A stretch of DNA of 64,000 nt. It comes from Leguminivora glycinivorella (Eukaryota > Arthropoda > Insecta > Lepidoptera > Tortricidae). The translations under genes and the position numbers were made by a program. The notes beneath the pieces were generated by a model. That model was not told the origin of the DNA. It saw nothing but the letters and a program-made list of their open reading frames with translations, and did no database searches. Each line of letters starts with the position of its first letter. Position 1 is the stretch's first letter. This document shows, piece by piece, positions 1 through 11,113 of the stretch. The stretch spans positions 3,658,001 through 3,722,000 of the forward strand of contig NC_062971.1 of assembly GCF_023078275.1 (NCBI RefSeq), given 5' to 3'.

Positions 1-526
1 TATCATAAAAAAATGTTACAACACAGTCATCCAAAAATGTAACTTTATTTTGATACGGAAAAAGATTAAATTGTTGCATTCTTACATCAGTCACAGGTGC
101 ACCGCAATTCAATTTCAATTGCAACTGCCGGCTCGAGAATAAAGTCCGGAATGTTTGCGACCGAGATTCATCTCTTCACGTACCGAAAATTGTGTTTACT
201 ATTTTTGTACCGCATTCCTTTAAAGCGGAACTCTGTGAACTCGAGTTTGATATTGAATTTTATAAGTTTGAACTTCTGACTTCTGGGTTCGGTTTTGAGT
301 AACGATGTTACTGTCAATACGTGTGGGAATGTAACCAAAAGTTGGTTTTAACAGAAAATATTTTAAAAGGATTACTTACGTATTTTATTAAATCGAATAA
401 ATGATCTGTTTTGATCCGTTTTGGGGATCTTCGCTGTCCGACTGCACACTGCACAGCGACTGGCTATATTGTATGAGTACTATGAATTTTAATACGCTGA
501 TATGTGTCAAATCAAAAGTAGGTGTA
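1..526. other. unassigned AT-rich sequence
   Basis: No coding region, hairpin or repeat with a second copy in the window was recognised here. The short open frame at 97-279 has no recognisable motif and is probably chance. Confidence 0.5.
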
Positions 527-1028
527 AATATAAATAAATAAATATTGGAGACATCTTACACAGATCAACTTAGCCCCAAACATAGCTTGTATTATAGGTG
601 CTAAGCGACTATATACATACTGAAATAGATAAATACATACTTACTTAAGGTAACGGACCCAATCATGGACAGTTTAAGAAAAAATTTCGCCTCTTTTCGA
701 TATTTCACTGATAAATGTAAAAATTCTACCGCTAAGCGTGTTAAATCTTGAATGTCCTATCCTTTTACATTTCAAGCGTATTGCAGAATGGATACTCCTA
801 TTGGTTTCTTCATAGTTAACAAATTAAAAATAGGTGTTTTTTCTCCAATTATGGACGGCAGTTCTCCAGTAATGGATCCCCCATTATGGACAGTGAAATA
901 AGTTTAAAATTTTACTTTTAAAGCCAACTGATACGCAATACATAGAAAACATCCATGACTCAAAAAAAATACCTATCTGTGCTCATCACACAAATAAATG
1001 CTCTTACCGGGATTCGAACCCAGAACCC
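527..1028 (-). mobile_element. tRNA-derived SINE, split by an insertion
   Basis: Read on the minus strand this matches the SINE at 10549-10770. The B-box-like head (GGTTCGAATCCCGGTAAG type) lies at about 1003-1028 and the TTTATTTATTTA-type tail at 527-541. The two halves are separated at about 648-937, where the plus copy reads straight through. The SINE is therefore complete but interrupted by about 290 bp. The tRNA A box at the 5' end is not clear in either copy. Confidence 0.7.
648..937. mobile_element. unclassified insertion inside the SINE
   Basis: The segment is absent from the uninterrupted SINE copy at 10549-10770, so it was inserted. It contains the reiterated word TATGGAC or ATGGAT (about 664, 850, 874 and 893), clustered toward both ends. 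No clear terminal inverted repeat or target duplication could be fixed by eye, so its class is open. Confidence 0.45.
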
Positions 1029-1404
1029 AGAAACAGATATGTTTATCAAAATCAAATAAAGTTTAAAAAAAGTTAAGTTTAGATGGGGGCCAAACCTTTG
1101 GTTGATGCTCGGTTAGATGGTGTTAATATTAATATTTAACAATTTTAACAAAAGTCAACTGGCAAAGCTTCTCAATGTTTTAACCATTTGGTCGAAAGAT
1201 GGCAGGCAAGTCACTATATTTGACAAAAAATCTCCATCCAACTAGGGAACAAAATCGACGATACGTTAGCCGCATAAGCTGCGACACAGTTTATACTAAT
1301 GCAGCTGATTACGAGCAATTTTGTTACTAAATGTATGTTATTATGTTCCATATAAATCTTTAAGCTGAAGTCCAGGGTTCGATCGGCCGAGTCCCTGGTT
1401 TTCA

Positions 1405-1497
1405 TGTTCGAATGGCACAATCGCCACGTCCGAAACGAATCGCTAGTAGATATCTATCTCTATCGCGCTTGCGTATTGGCGCGACAGACAACAGAGA
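1405..1497. mobile_element. partial MITE, family D (CGTAGCCGAATGGCA ends)
   Basis: One arm and the middle of MITE family D (complete copy 13280-13425): a degraded CGAATGGCACAA end, then the family segment with TAGATATCTATCTCTATCGC and GCGTATTGGCGCGACAGA. The other terminal repeat is missing. The open frames across it on both strands are by-products of the palindromic sequence. Confidence 0.6.
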
Positions 1498-2230
1498 GCT
1501 TATTAGTCGCTTCTTCTTTCGTGAATGACATCTATTTTCAGTTTGTAAAAATCTTCTACATCCATTCTCTTTTCAAGCAGTCGCACAAAAACCCGCAGTA
1601 TTATTTCGCCCGTACATATGTAATTGTGTGCATCGCAAAAACAACGTATTTGCATTACAAAAGCGCGCGCATGGTAATGAACGGTAATTGTTTGAATACG
1701 CAAGAATGGGGGAAACGTACTGTTTGCAAATAATTTAATTAGGTGCTCTAGAATGGCGACGAGTGGCGGCGACATATAGGCTGGGAGGTGAGAAGCAGAT
1801 TGCAGAGTCGTTTGGTACAAGCGTAAAAATTGTTCAAACATGTGCCTAAGCTCTTAAATCGTCGATATAAGAGCTACGGGACATCTTTTGAGTAACTTTT
1901 GTAAATTCATCAATATATTTTTACTTTTGACATCATGTGTACACTAAACGAAATTGTGTAGCAGTAGGTACATTTATAATGTAGAAAAATTAATACCTTC
2001 GGCAATATTTCAACTTGCAACAATCGGAACACCAAAGCACTACTGCTACTGTCAACTGAGCAATGGAGGCTGATCTTATATTTTTTTCCCAAACGCTTTA
2101 AATGCTTTCTAGACGTTTTACTTCATATGACATATTGCTGGTTTATTTTTTATAACCATACATGGAATGATATGCGTTAAAGGGTTAGGTAAGTTGTTTT
2201 ACAGCAACATCCAATACAATACGATTTTTT
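1498..2230. other. no gene or repeat recognised
   Basis: Mixed-composition sequence. Open frames of up to 112 codons overlap on both strands at 1404-1841, but none shows a motif or splice context that supports coding. Confidence 0.4.
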
Positions 2231-2418
2231 TATACTAGCTTTTGCCCGCGGCTTCGCTCGTGTTAGAAAGAGACAAAGAGTAGCCTGTGGTTCTCTCCAT
2301 CCCTTCAACTATCTCCACTTAAAAAATCACGTCAATTCGTCACTCCGTTTTGCCGTGAAAGACGGACAAACAAACAGACACACAAACACTTTCCCATTTA
2401 CCTAATATTAGTATGGAT
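2231..2418 (+). repeat. dispersed repeat family C
   Basis: About 190 bp starting TATACTAGCTTTTGCCCG and ending TAATATTAGTATGGAT. It has two other copies in the window, at 4575-4727 (minus) and 21488-22621 (plus, split by foldback element 2). Its uninterrupted middle (CAACTATCTCCACTTAAA) supplies the empty site for that insertion. The ends are weakly inverted (ATACTA/TAGTAT). I do not assign a class. Confidence 0.75.
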
Positions 2419-3214
2419 TTATGCACATCATACAAGCACGTAGAAAGAGTTTCTTAAAAGTACCAGATAAGGTCAGTTTTCCTCATTTGTCTCCTACACT
2501 CACACTGAGCAGATCCCTGCGCCCAGTGCCCGTAATCGCTGTAAAGAAAATTAAAGGCCCGAACACACGCGATGCGCTTTTGTGATCAGACAAAGCACAA
2601 AGAAATAGTATTTGTTTACATTCGCTTTGTTGGAGTTACGTGGAGATAAGGTACGTAACCGAAAAATAAAACAAAAGGACAAGTAAGCAGTTTCAGGTGC
2701 TCTAAAGATTTAAGGTGCTGTGGGTGCACTGTGCAGCCGGTGGCCCATTTCACAAATCTTACAAATTACAATTGGTAGTCGCTGTCTAAGGTGACAAGTT
2801 CAAAAGGGACTTCCGTTTGTAATGTGTAACTCGTAGTTTTATAAAATAGGCCGCAGGCGATATAAAAAATAATGTTTTATTTGATAAAGCTTTATAGGCT
2901 CACTTTGTTGTCCTGTCTGCCTGTCTATCAACACCCTATATCTCAGGAACGTGTGGTATTAAACTGAAATTAAAACTATACTGTACTTTCCTGAAACTAT
3001 AAAAATAATTATTTAATTCTCTGAGTAAAATATTGGGGGTCGTTTGTGTCGTGAAAAATGTATTATTCTATCTCTTTCTCTCATGGAGAGTCTCAATTGA
3101 ACCTAAATTAATAGGATATTTTCTATTGGCGTGCAATTTGGCAAAAATGACAAACACATCGTCGAGGGAAACATACATTTGTAAAAATAATTTAAAAAAA
3201 ATGAACCCGACGGT
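2419..3214. other. no gene or repeat recognised
   Basis: No supported feature. The open frame at 3033-3326 runs into the GC-rich MITE arm at 3215-3312 and is not credible as a gene. Confidence 0.4.
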
Positions 3215-3312
3215 GGCCGATGGCGGTGCGAGAGTACGACTCGCACTTAAGCCAGCGCCGCGCCCCGCTCACGCCACGCTCTCAAATCGCTCATGTGTGG
3301 CGGAGGCTTTAG
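3215..3312. mobile_element. one-ended fragment of GC-rich TTAA MITE
   Basis: A GC-rich stretch ending ATGTGTGGCGGAGGCTTTAG, the reverse complement of the left end of the hairpin element at 25255-25501 (GCCTCCGCCACACAT). Only one terminal arm is clear, so this is a truncated or diverged copy. Confidence 0.5.
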
Positions 3313-3895
3313 CTCAAAGATTATGAAAGGGTTGCCATAAACATTGCATGGAGCCTTTGTCCCGGTCATAAAAACATACATCAATAATTGTGTCATCATT
3401 TATTAGGTTCCATGAGCAATAGAGCTCATCAAACATTTATTTAATCGCATAATCTGTTTCCATTCAGTGCTTTTCATTATGTCACATGATTTATTAGACA
3501 AACAGGAAACTACGTTTGGATTAAAATGTACATTTTCAGTTCAAACAAGCGATCAACTGAAATATTAACTAGGATTAGGCTGGACTACATATTTAATTTT
3601 ATGTGATGATTATAATATTTATAACTAGCGACCCGCCCCGGCATCGCACGGGGAGTTACGCATAAAAATATACTGAGTGTTTCATAGACATTCATAAATT
3701 CCACCGACTTTTTATTAGACCTATGAAAGTGAGACTATTTCGCCATATATTTTTTGTTTGTATTTCAAATGGCTTGGTCAGTCACCGGCATAAAGAAATG
3801 ATGATTTCTGTACCTTGTTGCTTTAATCGTTTGACAATTTCTTATGACATTTCAAACAAGATGTTAATATGACAAGGTACACAAATCATCACATC

Positions 3896-3980
3896 ACTCC
3901 CTCCATCGTAGGCCACGTCTTTGCCTTTGGCTAGTCTGTGGCCAAGAGTAAGCCCATTTATAATTTAAAAAAAAACATAT
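3896..3980 (+). repeat. 85-bp dispersed repeat, copy 1
   Basis: The segment CATCGTAGGCCACGTCTT through TGGCCAAGAGTAAGCCCATT recurs at 5984-6058 in the same orientation and is followed in both places by TTTAAAAAAAAA. It may be the 3' end of a retroelement. The class is unknown. Confidence 0.6.
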
Positions 3981-4192
3981 GTATGCCGGTGACTGACAGC
4001 ATTTCCGATGAAAGTTTCTAAGCCAACATGAGTTTTCGGACTTATTAGCAAAAATTGTCATAATTTCATAAATTAATATTTATTTATTTACTCGCATGCA
4101 TAAACTTACAGCTATAAGGATGCCAAGACGCTTATGCGGTAGATACAATATATTAGCAATACATCTACACTACACGTTCATCAAGAATCACT

Positions 4193-4327
4193 AAGGGCAA
4201 CTTGCACGAAAATGGAGGGTTGACCCACCATTTTATATGGAATTTGACAGTTGACAGCCAAATAACCCTGAGTTTGGGACTGAGGCCATTTATTAAAAAA
4301 AAAAAGTGGTTGGTGCAAATGGGCCTT
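4193..4327. mobile_element. small MITE (GGGCAACTTGCAC ends)
   Basis: Imperfect terminal inverted repeats: AAGGGCAACTTGCAC at the left and GTGCAAATGGGCCTT at the right, about 135 bp apart, flanked by TAA-like bases. A related end occurs at 45085-45212. It is probably a non-autonomous DNA transposon. Confidence 0.6.
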
Positions 4328-4574
4328 AACAGTCGTGCACCTAGCGAATAAAGAGCATAGTACGTATTGTGATGTAAGACTCAGTGATCACAATTCTGTA
4401 ATGGGTTATTAAAACTATAGGTTCATTAAGCTAATTAATGTTGACGAATGTCTCATTCTTTTCGGGTTAGATCAACTCGGCTGACGCCGGAATCGCGTCG
4501 ATGTCTTTTTCCTTATTGCGAAGAAAAAAACTTGTATTCCGCAAGTCCACATATCGATAGACTTGTATAATATG

Positions 4575-4727
4575 TATATACTAATATTATAAATGGGAAA
4601 TTGTGTGTGTCTGTTTGTTTGTCGGTCTTTCACGGCAAAACGGAGCGACGAATTGACGTGATTTTTTATGTGGAGCAAGTTGAAGGGATGGAGAGTGACA
4701 TAGGCTACTTTTTGTCTCTTTCTGACC
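4575..4727 (-). repeat. dispersed repeat family C, minus copy
   Basis: Reverse complement of 2231-2418, recognised by TATACTAATATTATAAATGG at its left end and the ACGGCAAAACGGAGCGACG segment inside. It is followed by a G(10)-type homopolymer run at about 4745-4756. The open frames reported through it are repeat-derived. Confidence 0.75.
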
Positions 4728-5076
4728 CCCCACTTCCCTAAAATGGGGGGGGGGGGTGGAGTTTGTATGGAGCATTCCGCAATTTTCAAATTTAACGCGA
4801 GCGATTATATATGTACATAATTATATAAACATATATTTTTTTCAAACAAAATAATTACGTCACTTCTATTAGTTTCTGATATTTATATTATCCGATCCAT
4901 AGTTTATTCAGAGCTAATATTCAACGTCTCTTATCTTTCTCTTGAAGTCCGAATATCGCCGGTAGTACAGTCAGCAGCAAAGATATGAATACCTACAGTC
5001 AAAGTGCAAAAATAATTATGTTTACACGACCTTAATTAGACACAATAACGTCCTGACTGTGGCTGTACGAGTCTTA

Positions 5077-5219
5077 GGCCCCATTTAGACGGTACGAGAA
5101 CTCGCATACGAGTTTTATTACATTGCGGTATTTGATAGCTGTGCAAAATTAATCTAACCTCAACAGCCCGCAATGTAACTAAAATCGCATGCGAGTTCGC
5201 ACGCCGTCTAAATCAGGCC
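5077..5219. mobile_element. palindromic MITE, TTA target duplication
   Basis: A 143-bp element with arms of about 50 bp. The left arm begins GGCCCCATTTAGACGG; the right arm ends CCGTCTAAATCAGGCC. TTA flanks both ends (5074-5076 and 5220-5222). A 3-bp TWA-type duplication fits the PIF/Harbinger superfamily; that assignment is inference. There is no coding capacity. Confidence 0.75.
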
Positions 5220-5222
5220 TTA

Positions 5223-5983
5223 TCTAGGTATATTGCTGACTGTACCTACCACGTGCCTACCCGGTACACGATAGTTTAGGGAGAGTATCGTCCTTGTCAA
5301 AATCTCTCGCCGAAGCACGCACAATCATTTATTATTGTTAATTAATCCCCCAATGAATAATAGTCGAATCGTGCCATTTGTAATTGCTAAACAATGTTAT
5401 GATTTATGAAAGCCCGGTCTAAATCTGCGATATTATGACTGTCTAATAAATAATCAATGTCACTTCCGTGCATTTCAGGGATTAAAATATCAACTGATTG
5501 TCGATAATCACTTCCATAGCTTCCGAAATCGATTAAGTTATCATCATCATCATTACTGAAGGTTCGATATTGGTACCGACTTCTGATCCTCATATCAAGG
5601 TATGTTCGGGAAAGATAAGACTATTTTTCGGCGAGTTGGAAGGATGTCACAAAAATACATTCAATTAACTTTGACTTCGTATTGGTACATGATAAACAAG
5701 AAAACTAATTTTGACTAACATAAATATAAATAAAAATTTACTCATCAATCATTAAAGAAAACTTAAAGCCACTAAAGAAATAGTGCATCACTATAATGTT
5801 CAAACAAACAAATAACAAACAAATAATTTATTATGAATAACATAAGTGTACAGTGGTTTCTTAAAGACTAAGAATTTTATAAGGGATGATTTATACAAAT
5901 GCCTGAGCTAGGATAGTTCCTGTGTTTCAGGCAAAAACAAGGACTTAATTGGTTCAAGAGTGAATAGGCGTCTTCTGGGCGAG
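5223..5983. other. no gene or repeat recognised
   Basis: AT-rich sequence. The 68-codon open frame on the minus strand at 5387-5593 (rich in D, Y and S) has no recognised motif. Confidence 0.4.
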
Positions 5984-6058
5984 CTCACTCCATCGTAGGC
6001 CACGTCTTGGCTAGTCTGTGGCCAAGAGTAAGCCCATTTATAGTTTAAAAAAAAATGT
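5984..6058 (+). repeat. 85-bp dispersed repeat, copy 2
   Basis: Second copy of the 3896-3980 repeat. It lacks a six-base internal piece (GTCTTTGCCTTTGG in copy 1 against GTCTTGG here) and ends in an A-run. Confidence 0.6.
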
Positions 6059-6837
6059 GTGGAAAAGTGTCGATTTAAAATACTCCTTTCGGTCCCGTGT
6101 ACCTTGCATGCAACAACTACAAATACACCGTGTTTTTTTTGTTTTCCGTTAAATTCGACACGTAGCTAGGTTCATTAACAGGAACCACCCTGTATATCAC
6201 TTTTTGTTAAATTCGCAAAAAAAGATTTTTCATCATTTTCATACATAATAAATGAATTTATTAGTGTGAGAGATCATTAAGAATATTGACGGCACATATC
6301 AAAACAAATAACATTAGGTACCAATTACCAATTGGTAATGGCTGTCACACACGTGTTCAGTAATTATCTTTATTTATTTAATAACTCGATAACCGTAAGA
6401 GTTAAGACGCTAGTTTCTTAGAGAAATTAATTGTATTTGATCTAAAGAACCTTCCCTTATAGTTAACGGAATTCAATAAAAACAGGGTGTATATGTAGAA
6501 GATTGTTAACCATGAGATGAAAGACACTAATTTCTGTCGAGAGACAAAATTAAATAAATTATACCTAAAGGCTTTATTAATTATGTTATTGCATACAAAA
6601 TCTGCAGGACAATGGTTAGTGTACGAGTACGGTCAGAGTCCGAACAAAAGACGAGGAAGTTGTACAAAAATGTAACGCTGTGAATTTATATGAGCTCCTG
6701 AACAAAACGCTGCTCAAACACAAGTCAGTGGGAGCGGGGATCTGGCGCAGTGGAGGGTTCTGTTAACAACAATTAACAACTGAACAATAATTACGAGGTA
6801 AACAGTTTTCGACAACATTTCGATGACCGGTCTGGCT
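6059..6837. other. no gene or repeat recognised
   Basis: AT-rich and without supported features. Confidence 0.4.
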
Positions 6838-6943
6838 TACGCCGTGTCGCGCGACCGTCGCCGTCGCGTCTCATACTTCCATATCGATAAGGTTTGATTT
6901 CGTATGCGTCGCATCGCCGTCGCCCACGCAAGCCACGGCGTTA
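6838..6943. mobile_element. GC-rich palindromic MITE (ACGCCGTG ends), truncated arm
   Basis: Both ends carry ACGCCGTG or its complement, and the CGTCGCCGTCGC word is repeated in both arms. The central segment (CATATCGATAAGGTTTGATT) is shared, in reverse, with the copy at 27709-27852. The left arm lacks about 15 bp present in the right arm. A third, much-interrupted copy lies at 33728-34473. Confidence 0.7.
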
Positions 6944-8125
6944 GCGTGAGACCCTGCCTGCTAAGGCGCGGTCCTGGGTGCAACTTTCGGTAAAGGCATT
7001 TATTTGGTAATCTCTGAATTAACATAAATATAGTTAAAAATGTAAGTATATTATTATAATACTAACTTTGAAACTGTAATGTAATGCATGATATCATTTA
7101 GACCTAACTCAGTTAGAATCTAAATAATAATAGATTAAGAGTTTTGTTTGTAAAATTCTATAAAACATGACTGAAATAAACAGTTTAAGTATTTTTTTTG
7201 TGGGACAGGAATTATGTACAGAGAGCTTATATGTATATGGACAATAAATTTTTCCATGATTGTTCACTGATATTGATATTACACATACATATAATAAATT
7301 CCAAAATATCCATTTAAGTATTAAATTTATTGGCAAATTAATTAGATTTGTAAAATATTCGCTATTTTTCGACTAAAGAACCCTAATTTCTACATTACTA
7401 TAGGGTCGTGTAGAAAAGGATGCTTGTTACGGAATTTTAATTAACTTTCTTATAAATTATAAACTGAAATAGATTTAATAAAAAAAAATGATTTGTTCCC
7501 TACGTCGTTTGTTGTAAATATTATCAAACCAGAAACTTTACACACACTAAGCTTGTAGATTCTTCATTTCCATGTCTGTGTACATTCGAACGACTAGCGA
7601 GTCGTGTCGTCAATTCATCATCATCACGCACGCGCTCAACTGTATGCTCAATGAGCTAACAGTTGTGACACGCGCGCCAGGCTTGTTCGCTCTCATCTCT
7701 TGTCGCCATCAAAACGTAAAGTCCGTCTAGCCATGTTTTGATTCTTGTCATGTTTTTTTAGTTTTTTTTAAATTTATGCTTTTGTTCCTTATGTTTCTTC
7801 TTTTGTATGTTATAATATACTCACGTTATTATATCGCTACTGCTGCGACATGTTTCGGGCCAATTTTGGAGGCTCTTCAGGCATATAGGAGTTCACGTGG
7901 CGGCTAAACTCCGTGCACTGAGCGCGCCGCTCGCCGCACATATAAATCGCCGCAAATATTTGAATATGTCTCACGAAAGTGTAACGTCTATAAACCTAGC
8001 CACGTCTCAGTGCAAGTACCATTTAACAACAACTAGGTCACACAGTGATACGCGAGACAGTGAACCAGTACACAACATTAGTTGTGGAACATTCCCCGCC
8101 TTCACATGTTGACGCCCAATCTTGT
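6944..8125. other. mostly unassigned sequence
   Basis: 6950-6995 resembles a decayed piece of the SINE seen at 10549-10770 (CGGTCCTGGGTGCAA, then AAAGGCATTTATTTGG). 7850-7905 (CGACATGTTTCGGGCC) looks like part of a dispersed repeat, but there is no second copy in the window. No gene is supported. Confidence 0.35.
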
Positions 8126-8133
8126 GTCTCGCT

Positions 8134-9341
8134 TAGGGTTTCTGATTTCTCGACCTATTAGAAGTCTCGAGTTTCGAGAAATCTCGAGCCCAAAGTCTCG
8201 AGTCTTATCGAGTCTCGAGTCTTTTTTTATAAATGGTAATATTTTGATAAAAGAATAAACAACAATATGATTAGTAGTTTTTATTGCACCACACTATTAA
8301 TATTATAAAAAATGCGTAAGAGCAATAAACATAAATCAAATTTTAACAAGAAAACTACAATTATAGTCTTGAAAATAATACCTAATCCTTTAACTTCCCC
8401 GCCTGTGCACGGGTTAAGTAAATTAAAATGTCATGTATTAAATCATAATGTCATTGAAATTAAACGTTTAAAATAACTTCTTCTTCTTCCTCGTTTCCTC
8501 ATTGCCGAGGATCGCGACCACAAGTGGCGTGTCTCCATTGAACGCGGTCATAAGCCATGTGGACTGCACAGTATACGCTGTCGCCACACGATTTCTTCAC
8601 ACAGTCCGACCATCTCTTACGAGCCCCACCCCAAGAATGTTTACCATTAATTCGCCATATTATGCATTGGTGCTCTCATAATGTGTTCGAAAAATCTGAG
8701 GGTCGCTCTTGGCATATTTTGGAGAGCCGTGTGGTGATATTCAGTTCTTGCAAAATATAGATGTTTGTTAGTTCTCCTAGCTTTTCAAGTTATACTCGTA
8801 GCAGTCTTCGCCAGCACCACATCTCAATAGCGTCAATCTTAGCCACATCAAAACTTTTCAGGGTCCAAGTTTCGGCACCATACATAAATATCGAGATTAT
8901 CGAGAAGACAAGAGATCGAAATAATCGCACTTTATTTTGACGTCGGATTCCTCTGTTCTTCCAAATCTTGTCGAAGTTAGCCATAGCACTCTTCGCAGGT
9001 TATCAATGACCCAAGATACATAAACGCGCTGACTTTTTCGTAATGACGAATTGCTTTTAAATAACACGAGGCTGTCAAAACTAGCCAAAGTCGCTGCCAG
9101 CTTACGTTGGAATGAGAGGTTAGATCGCTTTATCTCGTTATAATTTATGGCCGCCGTTCGACACCGTCCCCACCGCCTCGCGATGAGACCGGGCAGAAGG
9201 TAAAAAGTTGCATTTCACTTCAGGTCGTACTTTACATTCGGGACTCGAGACGTCTCGAGTACCTGTCATTTTTTTCTCGTCTCGAATGAAGCCGAAATTC
9301 TCGAGAAGTCTCGAGTTCGAGACTCTCGAGCAGAAACCCTA
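8134..9341. mobile_element. hAT-type DNA transposon, non-autonomous
   Basis: A 1.2-kb element bounded by TAGGGTTTCTG and its inverted copy CAGAAACCCTA, with an exact 8-bp target duplication GTCTCGCT at 8126-8133 and 9342-9349. An 8-bp duplication and TA-G terminal bases fit the hAT superfamily. Both arms are built from reiterated TCTCGAG words, so they form long imperfect inverted repeats. No hAT transposase is visible. The interior holds a reverse transcriptase relic (8478-9115), presumably inserted later or captured. Confidence 0.8.
8478..9115 (-). pseudogene. RTE-like non-LTR reverse transcriptase C-terminal fragment
   Basis: The minus-strand translation at 8790-8984 contains SIFMYGAETWTLKSFD and IDAIEMWCWRRLLRV, motifs typical of the region downstream of the RT domain in insect endonuclease/reverse-transcriptase elements. 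Further 3' (lower coordinates) a frame reads DRVQWRHATCGRDPR, matching the usual C-terminus, followed by a GAA-type tail (CTTCTTCTTCTTCC on the plus strand at about 8479). The frame is broken by several shifts and the 5' part is missing. It lies wholly inside the hAT-type element. Confidence 0.75.
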
Positions 9342-9676
9342 GTCTCGCTACAAATTTCCGGCTATGTAGCGTATGCAGTCAGTACAGTGTGAGCCACGTA
9401 TACTGTGCAGATATGTATAGCATTTATAGTTATGGCAAACAAGCATACGGTCCTCCTGTTGCTACGAAGTCACGTTTCATATTTTCAAGAAATAACGAAT
9501 GAATGATATTTAATTTTATACCATACTCGTAAAGCGAATAAATAATAATCAAAATTAAATTCCGCCATTTTATGTTAAAATTTACCTACTTACAGAATAA
9601 ACTGGCTGAAACCAAAGCCTGACCAGAAATATGTGACTACGCGCCATGGTGCGGAATTTCATTACAACTATTTTTT

Positions 9677-10223
9677 AGGGTTCCGTAGTCAACTAGGAAC
9701 CCTTATAGTTTCGCCATGTCTGTCTGTCCGTCCGTCCGTCCGTCCGTCCGTCCGTCCGCGGATAATCTCAGTAACCGTTAGCACTAGAAAGCTGTTTGGT
9801 ACCAATATGTATATCAATCACGCCAACAAAGTGAAAAAATAAAAAATGTAAAAAAATGTTTTATTAGGGTACCCCCCCTACATGTAAAGTGGGGGCTGAT
9901 ATTTTTTTTCATTCCAACCCCAACGTATGATATATTGTTGGATAGGTATTTAAAAATGAATAAGGGTTTACAAAGATCGTTTTTTGATAATATTAATATT
10001 TTCGGAAATAATCGCTCCTAAAGGAAAAAAAAGTGCGTCCCCCCCCTCTAACTTTTGAACCATAAGTTTAAAAAATATGAAAAAAATCACAAAAGTAGAA
10101 CTTTATAAAGACTTTCTAGGAAAATTGTTTTGAACTTGATAGGTTCAGTAGTTTTTGAGAAAAATACGGAAAACTACGGAACCCTACACTGAGCGTGGCC
10201 CGACACGCTCTTGGCCGGTTTTT
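9677..10223 (+). repeat. 550-bp dispersed repeat family B
   Basis: It begins AGGGTTCCGTAGTCAACTAG and ends ACTACGGAACCCTACACTGA...TTGGCCGGTTTTTT, so GGGTTCCGTAGT is inverted near both ends. It includes a TCCG tandem tract (9726-9758) and a GGGTACCCCCCCT palindromic middle. Closely similar minus copies are at 18035-18599 and 56118-56685. There is no coding capacity; the class is not assigned. Confidence 0.8.
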
Positions 10224-10244
10224 TCATACTATACAGGGTAAGTA

Positions 10245-10327
10245 CGTAGCCCAATGGCACAAACGCTCATAGATATCTATCTCTATCGCTCTTGCGGATT
10301 GGCGCGACGCCGACGGAGCCTACCTGG
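10245..10327. mobile_element. partial MITE, family D
   Basis: Starts GTACGTAGCCCAATGGCACA and runs through the family's TAGATATCTATCTCTATCGC segment to GGCGCGACGCC, then stops. The opposite end is missing. Confidence 0.6.
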
Positions 10328-10548
10328 GGGGTTACCATGACGTGCTAAAGCCGTTCAGTTTAGGTTGAGAGAGAGGGACGGGACCTATGTAACTGCTATA
10401 GCTGTGTTGGTACAGTCAGCATCAAAAGTAGTGGATCAAATCCGAAGTAACTACCTTTCTGTAACCGCTAAGTATGTTTATACATAAAAACATACATACG
10501 TACATAAAAAAATCTCAGATATTTTTGTCTACGAACTGCACGTTTTTT

Positions 10549-10770
10549 TGGTCGCGGTCCTGGGTTCGAATCCCGGTAAGGGCATTTATTTGTGTGATGA
10601 GCACAGAAAATTATTCTTGAGTCATGGATGTTTTCTATGTATATAAGTAAGGATTTATCTATTTAAGTATGTATATCGTCGCTTAGCACCCATAGTACAA
10701 GCTTTGCTTAGTTTAGGGCTACGTTGATGTGTGTAAGGTGTCCCCAATATTTATTATTTATTTATTTTCT
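10549..10770 (+). mobile_element. tRNA-derived SINE
   Basis: Starts at a B-box-like GGGTTCGAATCCCGGTAAG, followed by the unique body (TTTGTGTGATGAGCACAG ... GTGTAAGGTGTCCCCAATAT), and ends in a TTATTTATTTATTT tail. It shares its body with the split copy at 527-1028. Strand was set by B-box and tail orientation. The A-box part of the tRNA head is not evident. Confidence 0.75.
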
Positions 10771-11113
10771 ATTTCAAAAAAAAAATCTGGATTTCAGATG
10801 CTTTTGGTGCGTTGTTTCATCCGCTACTATTGATGTTAACTGTACGTGCACACCGGTATAAATTACAGTTTTCATCGCAATTAAAATCATTTATGCGGAC
10901 AACTAATTTCTCTTTAATGTCTTGTCATCGATTTAACAAGTGCGGTTGCCAATAATTAATTATAATAATTGCACGGTTACGTTACAGCCATAAAATTGTT
11001 TATTTGCGCTTTACAGAGGCACCAATTAATTAATTCCAGTTCATTATGTTACTGTATCAATACAACCATATTTTTCATTTCGCTGAAACGGGATTTCTTT
11101 TAACCATACCTAC

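Noticed and set aside
4472..4789. Open frames of 62 and 105 codons
   Set aside because: They translate repeat C and the adjacent G-run on the minus strand; not conserved in other copies.
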